Shown here piece after piece: positions 1 through 6,287 of a DNA stretch of 11,333 bases. How positions within the stretch are numbered: position 1 is the stretch's first letter; each line of letters opens with the position of its first letter. This DNA comes from an uncultured Aliterella sp. GTDB lineage: Bacteria > Cyanobacteriota > Cyanobacteriia > Cyanobacteriales > Chroococcidiopsidaceae. The notes beneath the pieces are model-generated. The model worked only from the letters and a program-made list of their open reading frames with translations, was not told where the DNA came from and did no database searches. Location: the NCBI GenBank assembly GCA_905479905.1, contig CAJQOK010000181.1:1-11333 (forward strand), written 5' to 3'. Both the position numbers and the translations under genes were made by a program.

Positions 1-734
1 ATTTCGACAAATTCTGAACCAGAGATACTAAAAAATGGTACTCCAGCTTCTCCAGCGATCGCTTTTGCGAGTAAAGTTTTACCTGTTCCTGGAGGCCCAA
101 TTAGTAATACGCCCTTGGGAATTTTTGCCCCTACCGCCGTAAACCTTTCTGGTTGCTTTAAGAAAGTAACTACTTCCTCTAATTCTTCTTTAGCTTCATC
201 AATTCCGGCTACATCATCAAACTTGATTCCGGTTTTAGCTTCGCTTTGAAAACGGGCTTTTGATTTGCCAAAGTTCATTGCTTGACCAGGGCCACCGGGA
301 ATATTGCTAGAGCGTCTAAATAAGAAAAATAAACCGCTAATTAACAATATCGGGAAAACCAAATTTCCTAACAAACCCCAAATTGCGCCATCATTCCGCA
401 TCGGGTGAGAGTCTAAGTTGACATTAGCCTCTCGCAACTTAGCAATCAATTCTGGTGCATTGTAAGGTAAGTCTACCCGCAAGCGTTGAATGCGATCGTC
501 TAAGTCTGGGTCTACAGCTTCAACTATGGCTGTTCTACCACCTTCGTACAAGTCTACAGTTTTGACTCGTCCTGAATCTATATATTCTAAAAACCGCCCG
601 TAGGTCATGCGGGTACTAGCGGTATTTTTGGTTGTATCCACCGGAGCCGTTGCAAAAGCTCCTTGCCAAAAGAAAAATCCAATGACTAAAGGTGGCAAAG
701 TCCACAGTACCAATGTTTTCCAAGAAAATTTCAT
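1..734 (-). CDS. ftsH: ATP-dependent zinc metalloprotease FtsH, N-terminal part (cut by window edge)
   Basis: Membrane-anchored AAA+ protease. In cyanobacteria FtsH complexes degrade damaged photosystem II D1 protein in the thylakoid. The 244 visible residues begin [11 protein letters not shown] and show a first membrane segment at about 7-24, the extracytoplasmic FtsH domain ([17 protein letters not shown] at 41-57), a second membrane segment at about 119-139 followed by FLFRRSS, the linker [17 protein letters not shown], and the start of the AAA+ domain with [14 protein letters not shown] and Walker A GPPGTGKT (213-220). It ends at SGSEFVE, so Walker B, the second region of homology and the HEXXH protease site lie outside the window. 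The N-terminal sequence resembles cyanobacterial FtsH2 (slr0228 type) rather than FtsH1, 3 or 4; that subtype is my recollection, not an alignment. The ATG at 734 has an AGAGG motif ten to eleven bases upstream. It is divergent from the SDR gene. Confidence 0.95.
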   Translation of the reverse strand, partial: MKFSWKTLVLWTLPPLVIGFFFWQGAFATAPVDTTKNTASTRMTYGRFLEYIDSGRVKTVDLYEGGRTAIVEAVDPDLDDRIQRLRVDLPYNAPELIAKLREANVNLDSHPMRNDGAIWGLLGNLVFPILLISGLFFLFRRSSNIPGGPGQAMNFGKSKARFQSEAKTGIKFDDVAGIDEAKEELEEVVTFLKQPERFTAVGAKIPKGVLLIGPPGTGKTLLAKAIAGEAGVPFFSISGSEFVE

Positions 735-1037
735 CAATTAGCTGCCTCTATTTGTGTAAAAATCGCAAATTATCTTTACTCCAATTTATTACTGTAGCCC
801 TTACGGGATTAAGCTTTTAGATGTAACTGCTTCCCAAACAAGTTTTGGGGATCTAGCCGTAAGCTAAGTAATCGATATTTGTGTTGAATCTTAATTAAAT
901 TTAACTTAATTTTAAGTCTTCTCACCACCTAGCTTGTAGAGATCGAACTAAAGAGGTTAATTGTCGTCTATTCTTCGTCTTTCGATTTACCTGTCTATGG
1001 TTATTATGGGAAGATACGTGAAGAAATGTAAAGACAT
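735..1037. other. Divergent intergenic region between ftsH and the SDR gene
   Basis: About 300 bases of AT-rich sequence with no credible gene. It should hold the promoters of both flanking genes. For the rightward gene a TATTAT hexamer at 1002-1007 could be a -10 element, but no good -35 element stands at the right distance, so I do not call it separately. On the left side the only clear signal is the AGAGG ribosome binding site of ftsH near 745-749. A very AT-rich block (about 890-915) contains several TTAA steps. Confidence 0.5.
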
Positions 1038-1742
1038 ATGAAAAATAAAGTTATTGTAGTTGTGGGCGCAACGGGTGGTATAGGTTCCGCCTTGACCCGC
1101 AAAGCCGCTAATGCTGAAGCGCGTTTAGTATTAGTAGCGCGCGACAAAGACAAATTGGCAACTTTAGCCGAGGAGCTATCAGGAGAAGTTGCTACTATTC
1201 CTACAGATATTACTAAACCAGAGCAAGTAGATGCACTATTTAAGCAAATAATTGTCGAGTTTGGGCAAATAGACGCTTTAGTTAATGCGGCGGGAGCAGG
1301 GGTAATGAAGCCTTACAGCAACCTAGACTCAGCCGATTTGGATGCCATGATTGATGTGAACCTGAAGGGCAGTTTTTACACCTGTCAGGCGGCGGCGGAG
1401 TTGATGCAGGAGCGCAAATCAGGACATATTTGTAATGTAGTAGGAATTTTGGGCAAGCACTCAATGCCAATGGCTTCTGCTTATTGTGCTTCAAAATACG
1501 CTGTAGTGGGCTTTAGCAAGTGCATGGCAGAAGAATTAAAGCGTTTTGGGGTGAAATTCACGTTATTCTACTTTGGTGGGGTAGATTCGCCTTTTTGGGA
1601 TAATGTCAGTTTGAAAGTAGACCGAAAAAAAATGCTAAGTACCGAAACGGCTGCCTCAGCTATCTTGTACGCTCTAACGGCTGATCCTCAAGCTGTACCA
1701 ATGGAAATAAATATTCAGCCAGAAAGTCATTTATTTTTTTAA
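1038..1742 (+). CDS. SDR-family NAD(P)-dependent oxidoreductase lacking the canonical catalytic serine
   Basis: Classical short-chain dehydrogenase/reductase of 234 residues, within the usual 230-260. The Rossmann nucleotide-binding motif GATGGIG lies at 10-16 and NAAG at 83-86. The active-site asparagine is N108 (in DVNLKG) and the YxxxK pair is Y149 and K153 in SAYCASKY. Arg35 just after the second strand (LVLVARD) suggests NADP(H) preference. The serine normally 13 residues before the tyrosine is replaced by Gly136 (NVVGILG where the family usually has N-x-S-S-x-A-G), so activity or substrate class may differ from typical members. The substrate is unknown. The next gene, HPPD, is on the same strand 96 bp downstream, which is too loose to prove an operon. 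The start at 1038 is the first ATG of the frame and gives a complete first strand; no strong ribosome binding site is visible. A weak 7-bp stem (1752-1758/1764-1770) follows the stop. Confidence 0.9.
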   Translation: MKNKVIVVVGATGGIGSALTRKAANAEARLVLVARDKDKLATLAEELSGEVATIPTDITKPEQVDALFKQIIVEFGQIDALVNAAGAGVMKPYSNLDSADLDAMIDVNLKGSFYTCQAAAELMQERKSGHICNVVGILGKHSMPMASAYCASKYAVVGFSKCMAEELKRFGVKFTLFYFGGVDSPFWDNVSLKVDRKKMLSTETAASAILYALTADPQAVPMEINIQPESHLFF

Positions 1743-1838
1743 TAAAACAAAGTCATTCCTAGAGAGTGACCTGCGAATTCACGTAGATCGGGCAAAATTT
1801 ACTTAAAGTGAGCTTAAAAGCTGGATTTTGACAGATTT

Positions 1839-2864
1839 ATGAAAATTGATCGCGTTCACTTCTATGTAGAAAATGCCCAAGCTTCCCGCGACTGGTTTAT
1901 TAACCAGTTGGGGTTTCAATCGGTAGCTAGTAGTGAAGATTGGCACACCTGCACGGAGGTAATAAACAACGGCGCTGTCTGTTTTGTTCTGTCTTCACCG
2001 CTAAATATTACAAGTCCTGTAGCTAAGTTTTTAAACCAGCATCCCCCAGGAGTTGCGGATATTGCTTTTAGTGTTGATGATGTGGAAAAGGCGATCGCCC
2101 TGGCAAGTTTTGGTGGCGCAAAAGTCCTAGAAAACGTGCAAATAGACACAGCCAACGGTAGCAAGTGGGCGAAAATCTCTGCTTGGGGTAGTTTGACTCA
2201 CACCCTGGTTGAAAAAGTTGAAAAAGAGCCAATTTTCTCCCCTTCTAGCTTTACTGGCATCGATCATGTGGTGCTAAACGTTGAAGCGGGAGACTTAGAT
2301 CCGGCGGTAACTTGGTATCAAGATACTTTGGGTTTTCAGGCTAAACAAGCGTTCAAAATTCAAACAGAACGCTCGGCTTTACACAGTCAAGTTATGGTTT
2401 CTCCTAATAATCAAGTCCAGTTTCCTATTAATCAACCTGCTTCCCCCAATTCCCAAATTCAAGAGTTTTTAGATGCCAATAAAGGCGCGGGAATCCAACA
2501 TATTGCGCTTGAAACCGCAAACATTATCAGCGCGATCGCCCAATTTAGGCGCTGTGGGGTTGATTTTCTCCCTGTACCTCCTAGTTACTACACGCAACTG
2601 CAACAACGCCCAGGACTGCCGCTAAGGGTTACTGAACTAGCAGAAATTGCTGAACACGAAATCTTGGTCGATTGGCAACCGACAGTTCCCCAAGCGATAC
2701 TTTTGCAAACTTTCACCCAACCAATTTTTAGCCAACCTACTTTTTTCTTAGAAATTATCGAGCGCCGCCAGCAAGCGCGGGGTTTTGGGGAAGGCAATTT
2801 TCGGGCTTTGTTTGAAGCTATTGAACGCGAACAACTTAAAAGGGGTAGTTTGCAAGATTTTTAA
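1839..2864 (+). CDS. hppD: 4-hydroxyphenylpyruvate dioxygenase (HPPD)
   Basis: Non-haem Fe(II) enzyme converting 4-hydroxyphenylpyruvate to homogentisate. In cyanobacteria homogentisate feeds tocopherol synthesis (plastoquinone is made by another route), and the product also serves tyrosine catabolism. The 341 residues form two vicinal-oxygen-chelate domains: an N-terminal one (about 1-128) starting IDRVHFYVENA, and a catalytic C-terminal one from about 138. The iron-binding facial triad is visible as H143 in GIDHVVLNV, H221 in GIQHIALET and E305 in FFLEIIER. Other hallmarks are SQVMVSPNNQVQFPINQP (183-200), which lines the substrate pocket, and the C-terminal gate helix GFGEGNFRALFEAIEREQ (315-332). 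Length is slightly below bacterial HPPDs of about 350-360, with no key residue lost. The ATG at 1839 has no clear ribosome binding site, as is common in cyanobacteria. The HAD hydrolase gene follows 89 bp downstream on the same strand. Confidence 0.95.
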   Translation: MKIDRVHFYVENAQASRDWFINQLGFQSVASSEDWHTCTEVINNGAVCFVLSSPLNITSPVAKFLNQHPPGVADIAFSVDDVEKAIALASFGGAKVLENVQIDTANGSKWAKISAWGSLTHTLVEKVEKEPIFSPSSFTGIDHVVLNVEAGDLDPAVTWYQDTLGFQAKQAFKIQTERSALHSQVMVSPNNQVQFPINQPASPNSQIQEFLDANKGAGIQHIALETANIISAIAQFRRCGVDFLPVPPSYYTQLQQRPGLPLRVTELAEIAEHEILVDWQPTVPQAILLQTFTQPIFSQPTFFLEIIERRQQARGFGEGNFRALFEAIEREQLKRGSLQDF

Positions 2865-2953
2865 TCAATCCGATTAGGAATTTAAAACTCACTCCGGTAC
2901 AATTTTGCTCAGCTTAGGATAACGTATAAATAAAGTTTATCTTTTGTGTCTAA

Positions 2954-3652
2954 ATGTTAAGGCTAATTACGGACTTTGATGGGCCAATTACTGATGTTTC
3001 CGAGCGCTATTACCAGGTTTACAAATATTGTTTAGAAACTAGCAAGCACCCCGGACAGTCTGTAAAGCCGCTAGAAAAGGCAGAATTTTGGCAATTAAAG
3101 CGATCGCGCGTTCTTGAAACCCAAATTGGCATCATTTCCGGGCTAGACGAAACCCAAGCAAAAGCCTTTGCTCAATTGCGTCGCCAAACCGTACATACTC
3201 CTGATTATTTTAGCTACGATAGCCTCGCCCCCGGTGCTGTGGCTGCTCTTGAAAAAGTCCAAGGGGCGGGGATAGATTTGGCGGTGATGACGATGCGCCG
3301 AGTCAAAGAATTAGATTATGCTTTTAACCGCTACGATTTGGGCAGATTTTTTCCCAAAAATCGCTGCTATTGTCTCAAAAATGATTATGTCAAAACCTGC
3401 GATATTGATGATAAAGCTTTACTAATGGAACGAGCTTTAGTAGAACTCCCTTCAGTAGCAGATACTTGGATGGTTGGAGATACAGAGGCAGACATTATAG
3501 CAGCTAAAAACCATAATGTCAAAGTAATGGCGGTTTTATGTGGTATCCGCGATCGCGAACAACTCCAACTCTACAAACCTGACTTAATTGTGGAAACTTT
3601 AAGTGAGGCTGTAGACATTTTAATTGCCAAATCTTTGTCCCAAGTAGCTTAA
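2954..3652 (+). CDS. HAD-superfamily hydrolase (putative phosphatase)
   Basis: Soluble 232-residue haloacid-dehalogenase-fold protein, probably a Mg-dependent phosphatase; the substrate cannot be read from the sequence. Motif I is DFDGPITDVS, with nucleophile D7 and acid/base D9. Motif II is the threonine in AVMTMRR (T113). Motif III is probably K148 or K154. Motif IV is GDTEAD with D176 and D180, followed by AAKNHNVKVMAVLCGI, the usual strand after motif IV in phosphoglycolate-phosphatase-like members. Residues 14 to about 90, between motifs I and II, form a helical C1-type cap. The start codon is the first ATG of the frame and places motif I at residue 7, as expected. A TATAAAT stretch at 2925-2931 could be a -10 element, so it may have its own promoter as well as readthrough from HPPD. 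The stop codon abuts that of the convergent CPP1-like gene. A biochemical link to HPPD is possible but unsupported. Confidence 0.85.
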   Translation: MLRLITDFDGPITDVSERYYQVYKYCLETSKHPGQSVKPLEKAEFWQLKRSRVLETQIGIISGLDETQAKAFAQLRRQTVHTPDYFSYDSLAPGAVAALEKVQGAGIDLAVMTMRRVKELDYAFNRYDLGRFFPKNRCYCLKNDYVKTCDIDDKALLMERALVELPSVADTWMVGDTEADIIAAKNHNVKVMAVLCGIRDREQLQLYKPDLIVETLSEAVDILIAKSLSQVA

Positions 3653-3670
3653 CTAGCGCAAAAAGCTACT
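3643..3670. terminator. Inverted repeat spanning two abutting stop codons; possible bidirectional terminator
   Basis: The arms AGTAGCTT (3643-3650) and AAGCTACT (3663-3670) are perfect inverted copies with a 12-base loop. The loop holds most of the TAA of the HAD gene (3650-3652) and the whole TAG of the leftward gene (3655-3653). A run of four A follows the loop on the plus strand, giving a short U run on the minus-strand transcript, but that run lies within the hairpin rather than after it. GC content of the stem is low (3 of 8 pairs), so termination strength is uncertain. Confidence 0.45.
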
Positions 3671-4279
3671 CACTAACCAGAGAACAACAAACGTTACCAC
3701 CGTAGAGAATTGCTCTGCTTGGATATTAATTTGGCTTAGAGGAGAAATTAGTAAGCTAGCCAGTAATCCGCCCACTACTAGCCCAACAATTAATCCGGCT
3801 CCCGTTAGGAGGATGGCGCGGCTAAAATTTTGTTCTTTGCGCCGAATAAAGTAAATACTTAGGCATACTCCCACCATTAGCACTACTTGCAATAGTTGAG
3901 CGCCGACGGTTGGATAAACAACGCTTAATCCGCTCAAGCTTAGAAATAAACCACCAGGCAATAATATATCTTTGGGGCTAGGGCGATCACGCAACTTTTC
4001 TAGCCACGAAGGAGATTGTATTTTAGGGCTTTGGTTTTGCTTTTGGGGTGGTTGAGAAAGACGCTCGGCAAATTTAATGCCTTCTGGCACTTTAATTTTA
4101 CCTTCTTGGCGCATCCGCAAACGCTCCATCAATATGGCATCGTAAGCTTCCTCTACCATATCCAAATGCTGTGAGTCGCCATCGTGTTGGGTTGCAAGGC
4201 GATTGCGAGCTTCTTGAATTTGATCGAAGGTAGCGTCTTGTTTTAACCCAAGTTTTTCGTAGGGATTAGACTCGCTCAT
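3653..4279 (-). CDS. CPP1-like family membrane protein with degenerate J domain (DUF3353 type)
   Basis: 208-residue protein of a family conserved in cyanobacteria and plastids. The plant member CPP1 is a chaperone-like protein of protochlorophyllide oxidoreductase. Residues 1 to about 57 are J-domain-like (NPYEKLGLKQDATFDQIQEARNRL, then MVEEAYDAILMERLRMRQEGKI). The HPD tripeptide that activates Hsp70 is missing, the equivalent loop being ATQHDGD, which fits this family rather than true DnaJ. A proline- and glutamine-rich linker (75-103) leads to about four hydrophobic segments (roughly 104-122, 126-146, 153-179, 190-207), so it is an integral membrane protein with a cytoplasmic N-terminus by inference. 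The ATG at 4279 has no obvious ribosome binding site but places the J-like domain at the usual distance. A role in assembling photosynthetic or pigment-synthesis proteins is inferred from the family. Confidence 0.85.
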   Translation of the reverse strand: MSESNPYEKLGLKQDATFDQIQEARNRLATQHDGDSQHLDMVEEAYDAILMERLRMRQEGKIKVPEGIKFAERLSQPPQKQNQSPKIQSPSWLEKLRDRPSPKDILLPGGLFLSLSGLSVVYPTVGAQLLQVVLMVGVCLSIYFIRRKEQNFSRAILLTGAGLIVGLVVGGLLASLLISPLSQINIQAEQFSTVVTFVVLWLVSSFLR

Positions 4280-4435
4280 GTAACTTTATCGCCTCAGCAT
4301 CAATCGGAGCATCTGGTAAACATCAACAAATTTAGACTACCGTATTAGTTAAAGTCGTTGCCACTGGTAACTAATTTTTTTAGGTAATGCCAACGGTCAA
4401 GATCGCAACGTGCAGCCTGTCTTATATATTGGACT

Positions 4436-4449
4436 TTAGCATATGCTAA
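4436..4449. promoter_or_regulatory. 14-bp perfect palindrome, candidate operator
   Basis: TTAGCATATGCTAA reads the same on both strands, centred between 4442 and 4443. It lies about 155 bp upstream of the CPP1-like start and about 290 bp upstream of the response regulator start. Perfect symmetry suits binding of a homodimeric regulator, but no regulator can be named and an AT-rich palindrome of this size can arise by chance. Confidence 0.3.
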
Positions 4450-4524
4450 CAACTACTTGCAGCTATAGTTTTACATAAATATATTGTGATTTTAGTTCCA
4501 AGGAAAAATAGTGTAAATTTAGGA

Positions 4525-4530
4525 TATAAT
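4525..4530 (+). promoter_or_regulatory. Candidate -10 element (TATAAT)
   Basis: Perfect match to the sigma-70 type -10 consensus, 200 bp upstream of the response regulator start, implying a long leader if used. No convincing TTGACA-like hexamer stands 16-18 bases upstream, so this would need an activator or may be coincidental. Confidence 0.3.
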
Positions 4531-4564
4531 TTCTTTTTTGGCAAGATCAGCGTTCAAAAGCAAA

Positions 4565-4627
4565 GGCTGTAAATTGCGAAGCTCTGCGTGCGCCCTGGCG
4601 CTATCGCGCTTAAAGAACTTTACAAAC
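4565..4627. repeat. Small GC-rich imperfect inverted-repeat element in the response regulator leader
   Basis: TGTAAA (4568-4573) and TTTACA (4619-4624) bracket a GC-richer core. The core contains a perfect GCGCC-CT-GGCGC palindrome (4590-4601) and GCGAAGC/GCGCTT partial arms. The composition jumps from the AT-rich surroundings to GCGC-rich sequence. The look is that of the short palindromic interspersed elements common in cyanobacterial intergenic DNA, or of a structured 5' leader. Only one copy is in the window, so repeat status is inferred. Confidence 0.35.
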
Positions 4628-4672
4628 CGTTAGTTTTGTTAAGTTATGAGTTAATAATTAGTAAGAGTACAA

Positions 4673-4690
4673 CAACTTGAAAAAAAGTTG
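4673..4690 (+). promoter_or_regulatory. Short hairpin just upstream of the response regulator start
   Basis: CAACTT (4673-4678) and AAGTTG (4685-4690) form a 6-bp perfect inverted repeat with loop GAAAAA, ending 39 bases before the ATG at 4730. It could be an operator half-site pair or a leader hairpin. It is too short to be certain. Confidence 0.25.
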
Positions 4691-4729
4691 CATCTACTTG
4701 TCGATTCTCTCTTTTAGTTGCACAAAGTA

Positions 4730-5440
4730 ATGGCTATGGCTCTTGCCAAAATTCTGATAGTTGATGACGATCCGGCAATTCGCAATTTAATCCAACGCTT
4801 TTTGAGCAAGCAGAAATACCAAGTAGAAGCAGCCGAAGATGGTAAAACGGCTTTAGCAATCTTCGATCAATTTAACCCTGACTTGGTAATTTTGGATGTC
4901 AATTTGCCGGATGCGACTGGCTACAACCTTTGTGAGGAGATGCAAAAACGCACAAAGGTTTTTGTGCTGATGCTCACAAGTCGCGCTGACGAAGCCGATA
5001 AAATTCGCGGGTTTGCTCAAGGAGCGGATGACTACTTAACTAAACCTTTTGGTTTGGGCGAATTGGAAGTTAGAGTTGGAGCAATTTTAAAGCGCCAACG
5101 CACAGTTACAGCCCCAGAGAAGCAGCGTTTGAGCTTTGAAAAGCTATTAATAGACCCAGAGCGACGGGAAGTAACGCTGAATAATCAATTGATTCCTTTA
5201 ACTGCTTTAGAATTTGACTTGCTGCGTTTTCTCGCCAGTCATCCCGGTAGAGTTTGGCGACGAGCGGAATTACTACAAGAAGTTTGGGACTACGATTATG
5301 TAGGCGATCAAAGAGTTGTAGACGTTCATATCGGTCAAATTCGCAAAAAAATTGAAATCGATGCAACACAGCCGATCTTAATTCAGACAGTGCGCGGGGT
5401 GGGCTATAAGTTTGAGGCTCCCGATAGCCCTCCACAATAA
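4730..5440 (+). CDS. OmpR/PhoB-family response regulator, possibly NrrA/Rre37 type
   Basis: Two-component transcription factor of 236 residues. The receiver domain (about 6-122) has the acidic cluster DDD at 12-14, phosphoacceptor D56 in LVILDVNLPD, conserved T83 in LMLTSR and K105 in LTKPF. The C-terminal winged-helix domain (about 132-230) shows LTALEFDLLRFLASHPGRV, the recognition-helix region RVVDVHIGQIRKKI and the closing wing TVRGVGYKFE. No histidine kinase is adjacent. The DVNLPD stretch and overall look recall the cyanobacterial NrrA/Rre37 group, which controls sugar catabolism under nitrogen limitation; this is from memory and not certain. The frame can be extended to a TTG at 4718, but ATG 4730 (or ATG 4736) fits the usual length before the first strand. 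No ribosome binding site separates the choices. It is monocistronic: the next gene converges on it. Confidence 0.9.
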   Translation: MAMALAKILIVDDDPAIRNLIQRFLSKQKYQVEAAEDGKTALAIFDQFNPDLVILDVNLPDATGYNLCEEMQKRTKVFVLMLTSRADEADKIRGFAQGADDYLTKPFGLGELEVRVGAILKRQRTVTAPEKQRLSFEKLLIDPERREVTLNNQLIPLTALEFDLLRFLASHPGRVWRRAELLQEVWDYDYVGDQRVVDVHIGQIRKKIEIDATQPILIQTVRGVGYKFEAPDSPPQ

Positions 5441-5473
5441 CAGATGAGAGGAAAAAGCTAGTATACGCCGTGT

Positions 5474-5493
5474 AATGCAGCGATCGCATTTTT
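5474..5493 (+). terminator. Possible rho-independent terminator after the response regulator gene
   Basis: AATGC (5474-5478) and GCATT (5486-5490) form a stem around a loop that includes part of a HIP1 octamer, and a run of five T follows (5489-5493). It lies 34 bases after the response regulator stop, just before the 3' end of the convergent DUF2811 gene. The stem is short, so support is modest. Confidence 0.35.
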
Positions 5494-5498
5494 AGTTT

Positions 5499-5699
5499 CT
5501 ACGAGCAGTGATCAAAGAGAGTTTCTAGATATACTCTAGCGGCACGGCGATCGCCATCGCTATTTTGTAGCAAAAACAATGATAAAGCCGCCGCAAAAAC
5601 TCGGTCTTGATCCCAATCAGGATGATTTTCTAAGTAGCTTTTGAGGGATTGGTGTAGTTCTTCGGGAATTTCCGTCAAGATACTAAGGGTATTGCTCAT
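5499..5699 (-). CDS. DUF2811 family small protein
   Basis: Small soluble protein of 66 residues, with no signal peptide or membrane segment. The sequence (SILTEIPEELHQSLKSYLENHPDWDQDRVFAAALSLFLLQ) matches what I recall of the cyanobacterial DUF2811 family. It reads like a ribbon-helix-helix/antitoxin-style helical unit (IPEELHQSLKSYL followed by a second helix), but no function is established and no toxin partner gene is adjacent. The frame is open to an ATG at 5735. I choose the ATG at 5699 because a GAGG motif sits eight bases upstream of it and the family begins close to this point. Confidence 0.75.
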   Translation of the reverse strand: MSNTLSILTEIPEELHQSLKSYLENHPDWDQDRVFAAALSLFLLQNSDGDRRAARVYLETLFDHCS

Positions 5700-6009
5700 T
5701 AATTGCCTCGCCCTGGGCTTAAATAAATAAAACAATCTTCCCTCTTAATTACAAACTTGGGCTGTCAATGCTAGTGAAAGTCTAAGGTAACTTTAGAGGC
5801 AAGTGCTTTATTGTGCGCTAGGAGGGGGTAGAGTTGTCAATGCTACGAAATATTGCAATTGTTTTTACTCAAGAAAATTAGCTACGAAGTAATAGGACTT
5901 TTAGTCTATTTTTTGTTACTTAACTTTATATGAACTGCGTACTTGTAGAGTTTTGATGGCAAAATAAATAATCCACAGGGAAGGTATTTGTCCTTAGCTA
6001 CCGTCAAAG

Positions 6010-6042
6010 CCTGGGGAAAACCTGGGGAAAACTTGGGGAAAA
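6010..6042. repeat. Three tandem 11-mers (CCTGGGGAAAA), DnaA-box-like
   Basis: Units at 6010-6020, 6021-6031 and 6032-6042; the first two are identical and the third has one change (CTTGGGGAAAA). The reverse complement of each contains TTTTCCCCA, one base away from the DnaA box form TTTTCCACA. A TAATCCACA, one base from TTATCCACA, lies nearby at about 5969-5977. The spacing of 11 bp places the units about one helical turn apart. No dnaA, dnaN or rep gene is in the window, so an origin function is speculative. Confidence 0.7.
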
Positions 6043-6091
6043 GTAAGCTTAAAAATAAGAATTACAAAGTAGGGAAAATTTTTAGCTATTT

Positions 6092-6196
6092 GGGTAATGG
6101 GTAATGGGTAATTGGTAATTGGTAATTGGTAATTGGTAATTGGTAATTGGTAATTGGTAATTGGTAATGGGTAATTGGTAATTGGTAATTGGTAAT
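6092..6196. repeat. Fifteen-copy 7-bp tandem repeat array (KGGTAAT)
   Basis: A perfectly phased heptamer array of 105 bp. Units 1-3 and 12 read GGGTAAT; units 4-11 and 13-15 read TGGTAAT. No insertion or deletion breaks the phase. This is the kind of short tandemly repeated repetitive sequence known from filamentous and other cyanobacteria. The complementary strand is free of stop codons in all frames through the array, because the unit is not a multiple of three and carries no stop on that side, but no gene uses it. Copy number is likely to vary between strains by slippage. Confidence 0.95.
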
Positions 6197-6287
6197 TTCA
6201 GTGAATAATTCCCAATGCGGTAGGAATAAGGAGGAGACAGGATTGCAAAAAGGAAAAATCATCACACTTTCAGCAACGCCGCTATTT

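Larger units (their letters stand above)
4280..4717. other. Divergent regulatory region between the CPP1-like gene and the response regulator gene
   Basis: Roughly 440 bases with no credible gene, lying between two divergent genes, so it should contain both promoters. It holds a 14-bp perfect palindrome, a TATAAT hexamer, a GC-richer imperfect inverted-repeat element and a short hairpin close to the response regulator start; each is listed separately. I looked for an NtcA site (GTA-N8-TAC) and for paired HLR1 sites and found neither with confidence. Confidence 0.5.
5700..6287. other. Repeat-bearing intergenic region
   Basis: About 590 bases without a convincing gene, upstream of DUF2811 and downstream of DUF3082 (both leftward). 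It contains an 11-base direct repeat TGTCAATGCTA at 5763-5773 and 5836-5846, an 11-mer tandem triplet (6010-6042) and a 7-mer array (6092-6196). Two strong Shine-Dalgarno-like stretches occur on the plus strand (AGGAGG at 5821-5826 and AAGGAGG at 6228-6234), each eight bases before a TTG. The frames they open are short and not credible as genes. An imperfect hairpin at 6279-6299 overlaps the DUF3082 stop and could end the ispE-DUF3082 transcript. Confidence 0.6.

Noticed and set aside
1282..1494. Open frame on the minus strand within the SDR gene
   Set aside because: Shadow of the SDR coding sequence; low-complexity cysteine/proline-rich translation without family resemblance.
4280..4717. NtcA or HLR1 (RpaB) binding site upstream of the response regulator
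   Set aside because: No GTA-N8-TAC and no pair of (G/T)TTACA repeats at the proper spacing was found.
5106..5489. 127-codon minus-strand frame opposite the response regulator
   Set aside because: Antisense of the DNA-binding and receiver domains, whose conserved motifs are all on the plus strand.
5821..5882. Strong AGGAGG followed eight bases later by TTG, opening a 15-codon frame on the plus strand
   Set aside because: The frame ends after about 15 residues, has no recognisable product and overlaps a direct repeat; purine-rich runs occur by chance in AT-rich spacers.
6092..6196. CRISPR-like array
   Set aside because: The 7-bp units are contiguous with no spacers, and no cas gene is present.
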